Shown here: positions 1-5,830 of the stretch, one piece after another
Position numbering within the stretch: position 1 is the stretch's first letter
Layout: each line of letters begins with the position of its first letter
Translations under genes and position numbers: made by a program
From: Candidatus Nomurabacteria bacterium
GTDB lineage: Bacteria; Patescibacteriota; Minisyncoccia; Phycocordibacterales; SBAW01
Assembly (NCBI GenBank): GCA_943349675.1
Contig: CALQZN010000030.1
Coordinates: 1-7,745, forward strand
Length of the DNA stretch: 7,745 bases
Reading direction: 5' to 3'
Notes under the pieces: model-generated
The model's database searches: none
What the model was told of the DNA's origin: nothing
Seen by the model: only the letters and a program-made list of their open reading frames with translations

Positions 1-137
1 TGTCCGCACAAACTAGCCTGTACAAATTGTAGCATGAGGAAACATAAAGAGCAAGGGAATCGGTGGGCGGTGCGGCCGCCCACCGACCCTGGGCATGCTG
101 CTATATCACTACAACGTCACCCACTACGCAGGAATGC
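1..137. other. Left-edge non-coding stretch
   Basis: No convincing gene lies here. The frame beginning at base 3 closes with TAG at 30-32, so the extreme left could be the last few codons of a plus-strand gene, but ten codons are too few to judge. A short palindrome TACAAATTGTA lies at 21-31. The main structure is the GC-rich hairpin at 60-86, annotated separately. The frame open from base 1 through 1218 is a by-product of high GC upstream of the YHS gene, because the real start of that gene is near 502. Confidence 0.4.
60..86 (-). terminator. Perfect 11-bp hairpin, probable terminator of the small minus-strand gene
   Basis: Bases 60-70 pair perfectly with 76-86 around the loop TGCGG. Read on the minus strand, the hairpin lies about 50 bases after the stop of the 138-329 gene and is followed by TTCCCTTGCTCTTTATG, a T-rich but interrupted tract. 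On the plus strand no T tract follows. A minus-strand terminator is therefore the better reading, with a weak tail. Confidence 0.45.
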
Positions 138-329
138 TTATCTCCAGGAGAGACACCCTCCTGTTATTGGGCACACCTTTGCACAGGTTTTTGCTACATC
201 ACCGGTCGTACGTTCTGGTGATGTAGCAGTGGCCGGCCGGCTGTGTTCCGGACGACTTTCGGTTGCGGCAATTGCGGTGGAAGCGAGGAGGGTCCCCGCA
301 GCCATCATGAGCAGCACAGTCTTTCGCAT
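138..329 (-). CDS. Small exported Cys-containing peptide, unknown function
   Basis: A 63-residue product that I do not recognise. Residues 1-22 form a textbook Sec signal peptide: MRK, a hydrophobic core LLMMAAGTLLAS, then TAIAA as a likely cleavage region. The mature part is about 40 residues, polar, with three cysteines near the C-terminus (C49, C53, C59; spacing C-x3-C-x5-C). The ATG at 329 is supported by AAGGA about six bases upstream on the minus strand. A hairpin terminator follows at 60-86. The gene diverges from the YHS gene and shares its high GC. It is short, but the ribosome binding site and signal peptide together make it more likely real than chance. An inverted repeat (193-227) lies inside it. 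Confidence 0.5.
   Translation of the reverse strand: MRKTVLLMMAAGTLLASTAIAATESRPEHSRPATATSPERTTGDVAKTCAKVCPITGGCLSWR
193..227. repeat. 11-bp inverted repeat inside the small exported-peptide gene
   Basis: GCTACATCACC at 193-203 is perfectly complementary to GGTGATGTAGC at 217-227, with a 13-base spacer that itself contains the palindrome CGTACG. It lies in the coding sequence of the 138-329 gene, over the polar linker before the cysteines. It could be an mRNA hairpin, a protein binding site, or chance. No T tract follows on either strand, so it is not an ordinary terminator. Confidence 0.5.
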
Positions 330-444
330 GACTCTTCCTTTTCACGCGAGTTGGGGTACCCGGCACCGCACCCTTGTGGATGTACAATGCCAAGCTTGCC
401 CACAGGCACCATACCTTGGGTTGGGCTTGAGGTCAAAGCAGATC

Positions 445-473
445 TTTCTTTTAAATAGAATTTGTGTCATAAT
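445..473 (+). promoter_or_regulatory. Probable promoter of the YHS gene
   Basis: An extended -10 element, TGT followed by CATAAT (465-473), precedes the ribosome binding site by about 18 bases. A poor -35 candidate TTTCTT sits at 445-450 with a 17-base spacer. The predicted leader is short, about 20 bases. The surrounding drop in GC between two GC-rich genes fits a promoter. Confidence 0.4.
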
Positions 474-491
474 CAAACTACCATCCAAACA

Positions 492-498
492 AAAGGAG
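492..498 (+). promoter_or_regulatory. Shine-Dalgarno AAAGGAG that sets the YHS gene start
   Basis: AAAGGAG is followed at once by ATG (499), ATG (502) and GTG (505), all in frame. The ATG at 499 abuts the site and is too close to use. The ATG at 502 (3-base gap) and GTG at 505 (6-base gap) are both possible. The site excludes the much longer open frame reaching back to base 34. Confidence 0.65.
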
Positions 499-501
499 AT
501 G

Positions 502-1218
502 ATGGTGACGTTCTTTGTAAGACTGCTGATGGGGTGGATGCTCACGATGGGCATCAACTCTGTGAGTGCAGCGGAGAAGCCGCTGCCGCTCATCTCAACC
601 ACCCAAATCCATCGTACGGACGTGGTCGACGCTGTTGCCGGCAAATCAACCGTTGGGTCACCTGAGTTCGCGTTTCGGGAAGGGCAGGTCGTGCGCTGGT
701 TCGCCAGCGACGACAACTGCGCACTCTATATGCAGGACAAGGCCAAATACCCGGACGTAGATGTGCTGGTTTCGCTCGCCTTTTTTGGGGCGGACCCGGT
801 CGCGCGCTTCCCCAAAGGAGTGTACGACCTCGCGCTTGGGCCGGTTGTGCCGGGAGACATGGCACATCTGACCACTCATCGTGGCGCGTCGTACATCTTT
901 GCCTCCAGGGCAAACCTTGCCGCGTTCTCGATGGATCCCGACAAGTATGTCCCACCTGTCGGCGGGTACTGCTTGGGGGCCATGGCGGCAGGTCGTGTAA
1001 CGCCGGGTGACCCGCGCAACACCTTCTTCGTTCCAGAAGCGGGGCCAATCGGCAAAGACGGCAAGCCGACCGGTCAATGGGCTGTCTTCGGTAGCCCCAA
1101 CGGACCGGTCGCCTGGGCGGCAATGACGCCAGAGAAGCGGCGGGACCTTCTCGCTGCGGCATATGCCAACTATGCTCGGCAGACAAACGCCGCCGGCAGC
1201 AAAGTTGCTCTTCGGTGA
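502..1218 (+). CDS. Exported YHS-domain protein with a degenerate second YHS copy
   Basis: A 238-residue protein from the ATG at 502. Residues 1-23 are a signal peptide ending GINSVSA before AEK, so it is exported. Residues about 97-160 match the YHS domain of periplasmic bacterial proteins: GADPVARF near the start, then YIFASRANLAAF, DPDKYVPP and the signature GGYC at 154-157. The family's usual C-terminal tail follows, with a tryptophan (GQW) and an Ala-rich helix. Residues about 40-84 (GSPEFAF, VVRWFASDDNCALY, KAKYP) resemble the front half of the same domain without GGYC, suggesting an old internal duplication. YHS domains are often linked to metal binding; no specific substrate can be read here. 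The gene stands alone with its own promoter and terminator and is GC-richer than the minus-strand genes. The family call is fairly sure, the function unknown. Confidence 0.75.
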   Translation: MVTFFVRLLMGWMLTMGINSVSAAEKPLPLISTTQIHRTDVVDAVAGKSTVGSPEFAFREGQVVRWFASDDNCALYMQDKAKYPDVDVLVSLAFFGADPVARFPKGVYDLALGPVVPGDMAHLTTHRGASYIFASRANLAAFSMDPDKYVPPVGGYCLGAMAAGRVTPGDPRNTFFVPEAGPIGKDGKPTGQWAVFGSPNGPVAWAAMTPEKRRDLLAAAYANYARQTNAAGSKVALR

Positions 1219-1228
1219 CGTGACTACG

Positions 1229-1253
1229 GGGCGGATCTTTGGATCCGCCCTTT
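1229..1253 (+). terminator. Rho-independent terminator of the YHS gene
   Basis: A perfect 9-bp stem, GGGCGGATC (1229-1237) with GATCCGCCC (1242-1250), and loop TTTG starts 10 bases after the YHS stop codon. It is followed by TTTCGACTTTT. Position and structure are typical. Confidence 0.8.
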
Positions 1254-1291
1254 CGACTTTTAACCAGCAACTCAAATTGATTTTTTTATAT

Positions 1292-1323
1292 ACAAAAATC
1301 CGCCAGCGTATATGCCGGCGGAT
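1292..1323 (-). terminator. Rho-independent terminator of the nucleoside hydrolase gene
   Basis: On the minus strand ATCCGCC (1323-1317) pairs with GGCGGAT (1304-1298). The stem can extend inward by three more pairs including one G-T, and is followed by TTTTTGT. It lies about 27 bases past the stop codon at 1350. It faces the terminator at 1229-1253, and both stems contain the same GGCGGAT heptamer. Confidence 0.75.
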
Positions 1324-1349
1324 GTGCCCAAAAGGTGAGCAAGGTGGAG

Positions 1350-2270
1350 TCAGAGAGTTTTTAGTATGTGTGCCCGAACTTGGGCCGGGTTCGTAGGAAG
1401 GCAGTGCTCTATGTGCGAGAACGGCTTTGGCTGTACCTCTAGTCGCCCATGTGCCATGTTGGCCTCAACAGCCTTGCATGTAAATTGTGCGGGCCATAAC
1501 GCATACGCGACTGCCACAGGGTCAAATGGCATAATACCGCCTGTACCTAAAAATAAGGCAGACAGTGTGTGCCATCCTTGTAAGCGCTCCAACAGTTCTG
1601 TTGGCAAGTTGGTGCCAGAGAACGCAAGTTCCCATGCGTCCAGTATTACTGCTCTGCCGGCTTTGTAGGGCACAAGCTTGAGCGGCACTCCTGCTTCCAA
1701 AACCGCTACCACGGCGCTTTGGTCAACCTCCACGTTGAGGTCTTTAAGCTCCAAACGTAGCCACCAGTTTGGATTTGGTACAAAACGCTCCAGTGGTTGT
1801 CTGCCTCCGACGAAAATTATCTCCGTTATTCGCCCTTTAAGCGTCGGCTCGCAGCGCAGGATTGTTGCAATGTTTGTGAGCGGCCCTAATGCAAGGATGG
1901 TCACCCTATTTTTAGTTGCTGCTTTTTTAAATGCAGCGACCATTGGGTCTGTACAGTCGTTTGACCCTTTGTATACAGGGAATCTGCCTTGGGCCACGTG
2001 TTTGCCTATGTCGTACGCTGTAGTAGCGTCGGTGTTGCCTTTTGTTGTGCTGAGTCCATCAATACGGGCGCCTGCATGTATTGCTAACTCTAGCGCAGGA
2101 CAATCGTCCGGGTCTTCAAACATATGTGCAAACCCCGTCTCGCAAGCGGGGTCAGCGTCGACCCAGAAAACAGTAGACGTGTTTGCTGGGGCAATAGGCC
2201 CTGTGTAAGGGCGGTCATTGTATGCGCATGCTCCAAGAAGGAGCATTAGTGACAAGAGTATATTGCGCAC
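1350..2270 (-). CDS. Nucleoside hydrolase family lipoprotein
   Basis: A 306-residue protein of the inosine/uridine-preferring nucleoside hydrolase fold, which cleaves N-ribosidic bonds. The first 15 residues are a lipoprotein signal with lipobox LLGAC (Cys15), so it should be membrane-anchored outside the cytoplasm, whereas most characterised members are cytosolic. Family marks in order: VDADP at 37-41, DPDDCPAL at 53-60 (together the calcium-binding Asp cluster, with about a dozen residues between its halves), GN at 78-79, ALGPLTN at 127-133, FVGGR at 153-157, and FDP with Asp250 near the C-terminus, like the family's late catalytic Asp. The start is GTG at 2270 behind AAAGGAGG. It has its own promoter and terminator, so it need not be co-transcribed with the membrane gene upstream. 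Substrate cannot be told from sequence. Alternative roles are salvage of external nucleosides or hydrolysis of another riboside. Confidence 0.8.
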   Translation of the reverse strand: MRNILLSLMLLLGACAYNDRPYTGPIAPANTSTVFWVDADPACETGFAHMFEDPDDCPALELAIHAGARIDGLSTTKGNTDATTAYDIGKHVAQGRFPVYKGSNDCTDPMVAAFKKAATKNRVTILALGPLTNIATILRCEPTLKGRITEIIFVGGRQPLERFVPNPNWWLRLELKDLNVEVDQSAVVAVLEAGVPLKLVPYKAGRAVILDAWELAFSGTNLPTELLERLQGWHTLSALFLGTGGIMPFDPVAVAYALWPAQFTCKAVEANMAHGRLEVQPKPFSHIEHCLPTNPAQVRAHILKTL

Positions 2271-2275
2271 CTGCG

Positions 2276-2283
2276 CCTCCTTT
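2276..2283 (-). promoter_or_regulatory. Consensus Shine-Dalgarno for a GTG start
   Basis: AAAGGAGG on the minus strand lies five bases before the GTG at 2270. This is a near-perfect anti-16S match and fixes the start directly before the lipoprotein signal. It contrasts with the neighbouring minus-strand genes, which have no visible site. Confidence 0.8.
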
Positions 2284-2315
2284 GTTTGAGTGAGTGTTGC
2301 GGTACTGCTAAATCA

Positions 2316-2344
2316 ATTATACCACTAAAACACTAAAACTGCAA
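2316..2344 (-). promoter_or_regulatory. Promoter of the nucleoside hydrolase gene
   Basis: The minus strand reads TGGTATAAT (2324-2316), a consensus extended -10. A weak -35 candidate TTGCAG (2344-2339) lies 17 bases upstream. The tandem octamer CACTAAAA at 2323-2330 and 2331-2338 (plus-strand reading) fills the spacer. The leader is about 40 bases and carries the Shine-Dalgarno. The promoter overlaps the terminator hairpin of the upstream membrane gene. Confidence 0.65.
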
Positions 2345-2351
2345 GTTTTAG
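2333..2351 (-). terminator. Hairpin after the membrane protein gene
   Basis: An 8-bp perfect stem, CTAAAACT (2333-2340) with AGTTTTAG (2344-2351) and a 3-base loop, starts two bases past the membrane gene stop. On the minus strand TGTTTTAG follows. The stem is AT-rich, so termination may be weak. It sits within the promoter region of the next gene. Confidence 0.5.
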
Positions 2352-2353
2352 GA

Positions 2354-2881
2354 TTAGATAGGTTTGCACACAAAGGGGTCGTTCGTTTTTCTATAGAGCA
2401 TGATTGTTGAGTAGGATAAAAGCAGAAGTCCAACTGTTTGAAATATGTAACTGTTGAATAGAGGGAAGGTTGCTAAACTTGTAGCGCCTGCGCTTGTGAG
2501 TAGCGATGAAATAAAAAATGTCCCGCACGAGGCGCAGCCAAACCCAAGGAAAGTGATTAGTGTGCCTAGTGCGCCAGAGGTGATACCTGTCTGAGATGAA
2601 CTAGTCCTATAGTGCCGCCAGTAATATATAAGAAGAGAAAAATTGTAACCAATCAAACACGAAATACTTATGTTAAAGAGACTGGTCCATACGGGTAAGT
2701 CAAAAAGGGCAAGTGCCAGGACGTTGGTGAGCGACAAAAATAGTACGTATGTGGAGGCGCCGTCTTGTGCAAGTGTTACCCAAAAACTAAGTACTGGTAT
2801 CCATGAGAGTAAAAAAAATATCCCCATAGCGGTAAGGACCGCGAGGATGTAATAGGGGATATTTTTTTTGTTTGGTCGCAT
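2354..2881 (-). CDS. Polytopic membrane protein with CxxC motif, unknown function
   Basis: A 175-residue protein with about five membrane helices (roughly residues 9-31, 43-61, 67-88, 102-128 and 146-163). The fourth helix region carries FGFGCASCGTFF, with Cys116 and Cys119. Paired cysteines in a membrane segment suggest thiol-disulfide exchange or metal binding, as in CcdA/DsbD or VKOR proteins, but the fold cannot be matched to either from sequence alone. The start at 2881 is chosen because an extended -10 box (TGGTATACT) ends seven bases upstream, giving a leaderless message. The open frame continues to 3238, but that part overlaps the opposite GC-rich gene and its promoter. A shorter extension to the ATG at 2941 (adding CQACSKPL) is possible but has no ribosome binding site. 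The first 24 codons contain a striking terminator-like inverted repeat (2811-2869). Confidence 0.65.
   Translation of the reverse strand: MRPNKKNIPYYILAVLTAMGIFFLLSWIPVLSFWVTLAQDGASTYVLFLSLTNVLALALFDLPVWTSLFNISISCLIGYNFSLLIYYWRHYRTSSSQTGITSGALGTLITFLGFGCASCGTFFISSLLTSAGATSLATFPLFNSYIFQTVGLLLLSYSTIMLYRKTNDPFVCKPI
2811..2869. repeat. 15-bp perfect inverted repeat with A8/T8 ends inside the membrane protein gene
   Basis: The repeat pairs A8-TATCCCC (2811-2825) with GGGGATA-T8 (2855-2869). The interval holds a second hairpin, GCGGT-AAGG-ACCGC (2829-2842). On either strand it has the form of an intrinsic terminator: GC-containing stem then eight T. It falls at codons 5-24 of the membrane gene, encoding KKNIP at one arm and GIFF at the other. 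No plus-strand gene ends here, so if it acts it should be on the minus-strand message, as an attenuator or as a structure close to a leaderless start. Confidence 0.75.
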
Positions 2882-2888
2882 CGAATTT

Positions 2889-2918
2889 AGTATACCAGCT
2901 GTGGTAAGAGGTTTTGAA
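2889..2918 (-). promoter_or_regulatory. Extended -10 promoter giving a leaderless membrane-protein message
   Basis: The minus strand reads TGGTATACT (-10 at 2894-2889), then seven bases, then the ATG at 2881. Transcription should therefore start at or next to the A of the start codon. A -35 candidate TTCAAA (2918-2913) has an 18-base spacer. It lies back to back with the plus-strand promoter at 2924-2952. Confidence 0.6.
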
Positions 2919-2923
2919 CATGC

Positions 2924-2952
2924 TTGACAAAGTAACGACATGGGTGTGTAAT
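2924..2952 (+). promoter_or_regulatory. Sigma-70 type promoter of the exported protein gene
   Basis: A perfect -35 TTGACA (2924-2929), a 17-base spacer and -10 TGTAAT (2947-2952). The predicted leader of about 50 bases runs to the ATG at 3012 and carries AAGGA at 2999-3003, eight bases before the start. Confidence 0.65.
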
Positions 2953-3011
2953 TGAAACAGGCTACATGAAGGTTGTGCGCCGCACAGTCGTAGCAGAGAA
3001 GGACATCGACA

Positions 3012-3461
3012 ATGCGTAAGGGAATAATTCTGGCTATCGTTGCTGGCCTGAGCCTGCTTCCGCAGGCGCAGGCGCAGGAACAGACCAAAATCCCACACCA
3101 GTACACGCCATTCTTGGAAAATGAGAAGATGTGCGGGTTCACGAGTTTGTCCTCCACCGACGTGTGGCGGATCATGATCCGCTTCAAGAAGGGGAGCCCG
3201 GGAGAAGTGACGTACTTCGTCGGCAAATTGACCGGCAAGCCCGCAACCCTGGCAACGCAGTTGCGCGAGATCCCCGAAGTTCCGAAACTGGGTGATCGGC
3301 CCGTGACCTACAACAATGGATGGATGCAGTTTGCGTCCCCCAGCGGTGCGGCATCGTACACCCTGGCGCCGACGGGTCACGGTGGCCTTGCCGGCACAAT
3401 GGTGACTAAGGGGATGTTTGGAGAGGAAAAACACCCTGCGGACTTTGCCTGCACCGGGTAA
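3012..3461 (+). CDS. Exported protein of unknown function
   Basis: A 149-residue protein with a clear Sec signal peptide (MRKGIILAIVAGLSLLPQAQA, cleavage likely after AQA at residue 21). The mature part of about 128 residues is soluble in character. It has only two cysteines, C41 and C147 near the two ends, which could form one disulfide. No domain is recognised; the centre is rich in Gly, Thr and Pro and looks like a small beta-rich secreted protein. It has its own promoter, a ribosome binding site (AAGGA, eight-base gap) and a terminator, and stands alone on the strand opposite its neighbours. Its GC-rich codons resemble those of the 138-329 and 502-1218 genes rather than the flanking minus-strand genes, suggesting a different origin. 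The coding call is firm, the function unknown. Confidence 0.7.
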   Translation: MRKGIILAIVAGLSLLPQAQAQEQTKIPHQYTPFLENEKMCGFTSLSSTDVWRIMIRFKKGSPGEVTYFVGKLTGKPATLATQLREIPEVPKLGDRPVTYNNGWMQFASPSGAASYTLAPTGHGGLAGTMVTKGMFGEEKHPADFACTG

Positions 3462-3471
3462 AGTTTACCAA

Positions 3472-3499
3472 CGCCCCCCATCTGAGCAGGTGGGGGGCG
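3472..3499. terminator. Probable bidirectional terminator between convergent genes
   Basis: A perfect 9-bp GC stem, CGCCCCCCA (3472-3480) with TGGGGGGCG (3491-3499), and a 10-base loop. On the plus strand it follows the 3012-3461 stop by about 10 bases and precedes AGCTATTTTATATGTTTTT. On the minus strand it starts eight bases after the propeller-fusion stop and precedes a weaker TTGGTAAACTTT. It should end both transcripts and so separate the YcaO operon from the membrane and nucleoside hydrolase genes. Confidence 0.75.
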
Positions 3500-3506
3500 A
3501 GCTATT

Positions 3507-5117
3507 TTATATGTTTTTAAGGCAATATATTTCGTTTGCCTGAGTGGGGAGGAATAACATACCTTTGTTTGTGTTATAAGCAATTTTATTTACGATTCGT
3601 TCGCTGGTTTGAAAAAACTTTTTAATTTTTCCATTTTGGATGTCTATTTCGTATAGTCGTCCGTCGTTGGAGCCTATCCAAAGAGAATCTCCTATCATAA
3701 GAGGAGAAGCAAAAATTCTACCGTTGGTCTGCCGTTCCCACTTTTTTTGTCCCGTGCTTGCTTCGAACGCATATATCGTTTTATCCAAAGATGCCACATA
3801 TACGGTACTATCTTGTACTGTCGGAGTAGAGTATACGGGTCCAATTTCTTTACTATATATAGGGGTGCCTTGCGGAGACACGGCATACATTCGCCCCCCC
3901 AAAGTTCCAAAGAAAATCAGTCGACTCTCTGCGTCGTATGTTGGTGAGGATTTAACTTCTCCCGCGGTACCGTACTGCCACAACTCTTTTCCAGTATGTG
4001 CTTCGTATGCGTAGAGTACCGCGTCATTGCTCCCGACAACGACCATGTTTTCTTCTGGAATGTACAAAGGTGACCCGTGAGTGAGCGCTGGTGTGCGATG
4101 TTGCCAAACCTGTTTTCCTGTCGATAAGTCAAGTGCCACAAGCCCGCCGCGTTTGCCCCACAGCCCAAACTCTAGTCCAATAAAAAGTAGATTATGTTCC
4201 GGGGCTATTACCGGAGAAGACCCTACCCAGTCAGCGTCACTGTATACCCACTGCTGTGTCCCGGTGTCCGTGTTGAGTGCATATACATTCCCGTCGTAGG
4301 CTCCAAAATATATTTTTTTGTTATAAAGAGCGGGAGAAGAAAGAATCCCTTTGCCATCAGGGAATTTACCTATATTGTGGGTCCACACCACTTCGCCTGT
4401 TGTTTGCTCTAGTGCATAAAAAATACCCGCATCACTGCCAAAATATATTTTCTCTCCGTCAATTACCGGAGCTGATTTTTGTACCACTATGTTGTAGCTC
4501 GGATTGGGGGCGCTAAATTTCCATAGTGGCTTCATTTCTTGGCTAAGATCAGGAGAAGGAAGAAAAGCCACATTAAGATCTTTTAAAGAAAAAACGCTAT
4601 AAACTTCAATATTTTTGGCAGTAAAATCTTGATATGTTCGAGGCTCTTTAAATGAGAGCATGACAAAAATATCTATTACAGATAGGTTTGCGTCTTGCAG
4701 TACCGCCAATTGTTTTTTGAAAGTTCCCCCGGTGTTAATAAGGTCGTCTACGAGAATAACAGGGTCCTTGGTGGGCGTCCCTTCTATTTGCTTCAATAAT
4801 CCGGTGCGTTTTCTAGACTTGCGCACAAACAAGCCGTTTACAGGCGTGCCACGCTCTACTCCTTTCATCACGATAGCCGCGACTAGAGATATTGCTGCTG
4901 TCTCCATGCCGCACGCTTGAAAAGGATATTTGTGCTGATACTGTGCCCAAAAAAGTTCGGCATATGTGTTTAGCCATGTTGGCTGTAGGAGTAGTGCTCG
5001 AAAGTCGAACAGCCACGCATCACGGCGCTCTTCGTCGGGTCCTATAATAAGAGTTTCTGGTGCGGACTTATAAGCGTAGGTGCGTATGGCCTCTTTTAGT
5101 TCGTCGTGTGTAGCCAT
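3507..5117 (-). CDS. Phosphoribosyltransferase-like domain fused to a PQQ-type beta-propeller
   Basis: A 536-residue protein with two modules. Residues about 1-180 resemble orotate phosphoribosyltransferase: the segment FVRKSRKRTGLLKQIEG (97-113) matches the family's RK-x-x-K catalytic loop region, and VILVDDLINTGGT (120-132) is a near-perfect PRPP-binding motif with Asp124 and Asp125. Residues about 198-536 form seven or eight PQQ/BamB-like propeller repeats, recognisable by recurring SP, IYFGS-x-D-G and ALD-x-x-TG-x-x-W motifs (W245, W290, W338, W380, W460). There is no signal peptide, so it should be cytosolic, unlike typical PQQ dehydrogenases or BamB. It starts two bases after the dehydrogenase stop, so the two are translationally coupled. 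The propeller could be a peptide or protein binding scaffold, and the other module could transfer or release phosphoribosyl. Both roles are inference. Domain calls are firm. Confidence 0.85.
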   Translation of the reverse strand: MATHDELKEAIRTYAYKSAPETLIIGPDEERRDAWLFDFRALLLQPTWLNTYAELFWAQYQHKYPFQACGMETAAISLVAAIVMKGVERGTPVNGLFVRKSRKRTGLLKQIEGTPTKDPVILVDDLINTGGTFKKQLAVLQDANLSVIDIFVMLSFKEPRTYQDFTAKNIEVYSVFSLKDLNVAFLPSPDLSQEMKPLWKFSAPNPSYNIVVQKSAPVIDGEKIYFGSDAGIFYALEQTTGEVVWTHNIGKFPDGKGILSSPALYNKKIYFGAYDGNVYALNTDTGTQQWVYSDADWVGSSPVIAPEHNLLFIGLEFGLWGKRGGLVALDLSTGKQVWQHRTPALTHGSPLYIPEENMVVVGSNDAVLYAYEAHTGKELWQYGTAGEVKSSPTYDAESRLIFFGTLGGRMYAVSPQGTPIYSKEIGPVYSTPTVQDSTVYVASLDKTIYAFEASTGQKKWERQTNGRIFASPLMIGDSLWIGSNDGRLYEIDIQNGKIKKFFQTSERIVNKIAYNTNKGMLFLPTQANEIYCLKNI

Positions 5118-5119
5118 AT

Positions 5120-5824
5120 CTAGCGCGACAACAGTACTGTGTGTACTATTTGCTCTCTTTCAGTACGTAAGTCAAGGAGTTTTGAAATCTCCTCGTCGTC
5201 AAAGCCTGCGTATGGCCGTGATTGCAACCCTAAAGCTGTTGCAGTCAAAAGTATATTTTGCGACATGTGCCCTGCTTCAAGGAGCGCGTGTAAAAAAGAC
5301 AAGTCACCATATTTAGCGCTAGATCGCGCCCAAACGCTAGTAAAAATGATCATCGTTGAAAAGAGCTGATCTTCTGGATGACGGGCGAGTTTTTTTGTAT
5401 CGAATTGAGGGGATATGTCTAAAAGCTTCTCCAACGAATGAGTGGTTGGATTGTAATGGAATATAGTATTTTCTCCGAAAGTATTTGTGAGAATGTAGGT
5501 CTCAATAGGGTAGAGCGCTCCTCCAGATGGATATTGGCGACGGCCGCTACCTTGGCGCTTGCCTAACGCGCTTCCAAGCAAGGAACCCAATTCTTGTGGG
5601 GTGATCTTTTTTTCCGCTGAACCACCAACATACGATTGTCTAGCGTGTAAAGACTCGCCAAGAGTTTGTGTTATTGCCTCTGGTTGTGGCAGTGGTATTT
5701 GCTGCATCCGTGGGTATGCTTTGTGTGTCCCTTGTGGAACTTGATCTGGGGTGTGGGTTGCTCCGCGGCGAGTAAGTCGTGCTTGCCGCAGGTCAGCTAA
5801 AAGATGAGAAAGGTAAAGTGACAT
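5120..5824 (-). CDS. SagB-type nitroreductase-fold dehydrogenase (azoline oxidase)
   Basis: A 234-residue FMN-dependent enzyme of the SagB/ThcOx family, which in TOMM pathways oxidises thiazolines and oxazolines to thiazoles and oxazoles. Family features in order: KAYPRMQQIPLP (35-46), LHARQSY (59-65, the usual RRSxR flavin region in altered form), ITPQELGSLLGSALG (74-88), YPSGGALYPIETY (98-110, a hallmark block), KYG (171-173, the Lys-Tyr motif reported as important in azole dehydrogenases) and LLEAGHMSQNILL (181-193). Length is close to a single-domain SagB. It lies six bases after the YcaO stop and two before the propeller fusion, without a visible ribosome binding site, so it is part of one operon. 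Family identity is nearly certain. That the substrate is an azoline peptide rests on the YcaO neighbour. Confidence 0.9.
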   Translation of the reverse strand: MSLYLSHLLADLRQARLTRRGATHTPDQVPQGTHKAYPRMQQIPLPQPEAITQTLGESLHARQSYVGGSAEKKITPQELGSLLGSALGKRQGSGRRQYPSGGALYPIETYILTNTFGENTIFHYNPTTHSLEKLLDISPQFDTKKLARHPEDQLFSTMIIFTSVWARSSAKYGDLSFLHALLEAGHMSQNILLTATALGLQSRPYAGFDDEEISKLLDLRTEREQIVHTVLLSR

Positions 5825-5830
5825 AGTAAG

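Noticed and set aside
34..501. Long N-terminal extension of the YHS reading frame back to base 34
   Set aside because: It would place a signal peptide in mid-protein, and it crosses a hairpin, the divergent small gene and a promoter. A good Shine-Dalgarno lies at 492-498.
590..1275. Two long minus-strand open frames opposite the YHS gene
   Set aside because: They are GC-rich shadows full of Arg, Pro and Cys with no domain, start signal or signal peptide. The plus-strand frame has recognised YHS motifs.
2084..2160. Extra residues splitting the Asp cluster of the nucleoside hydrolase as a possible inactivating insertion
   Set aside because: I recall family variants with DxDPA...DxDD spacing of this kind. 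Both halves of the cluster are intact, so loss of function is not indicated.
1366..2208. Plus-strand open frames across the nucleoside hydrolase region
   Set aside because: Antisense to a gene with clear family motifs, lipobox, ribosome binding site and promoter.
2882..3238. Upstream extension of the membrane protein frame, including Cys-pair segments that look zinc-finger-like
   Set aside because: It overlaps the opposite exported-protein gene and its TTGACA promoter. The extended -10 seven bases before 2881 argues for the shorter form. The ATG at 2941 is kept only as an alternative.
2787..3434. 215-residue minus-strand open frame
   Set aside because: Antisense shadow of the 3012-3461 gene and out of frame with the membrane protein.
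3462..3506. Hairpin after the exported gene as an integron attC site or transposon end
   Set aside because: No attC core sites, no terminal repeats matching the left side and no recombinase. It behaves as a plain bidirectional terminator.
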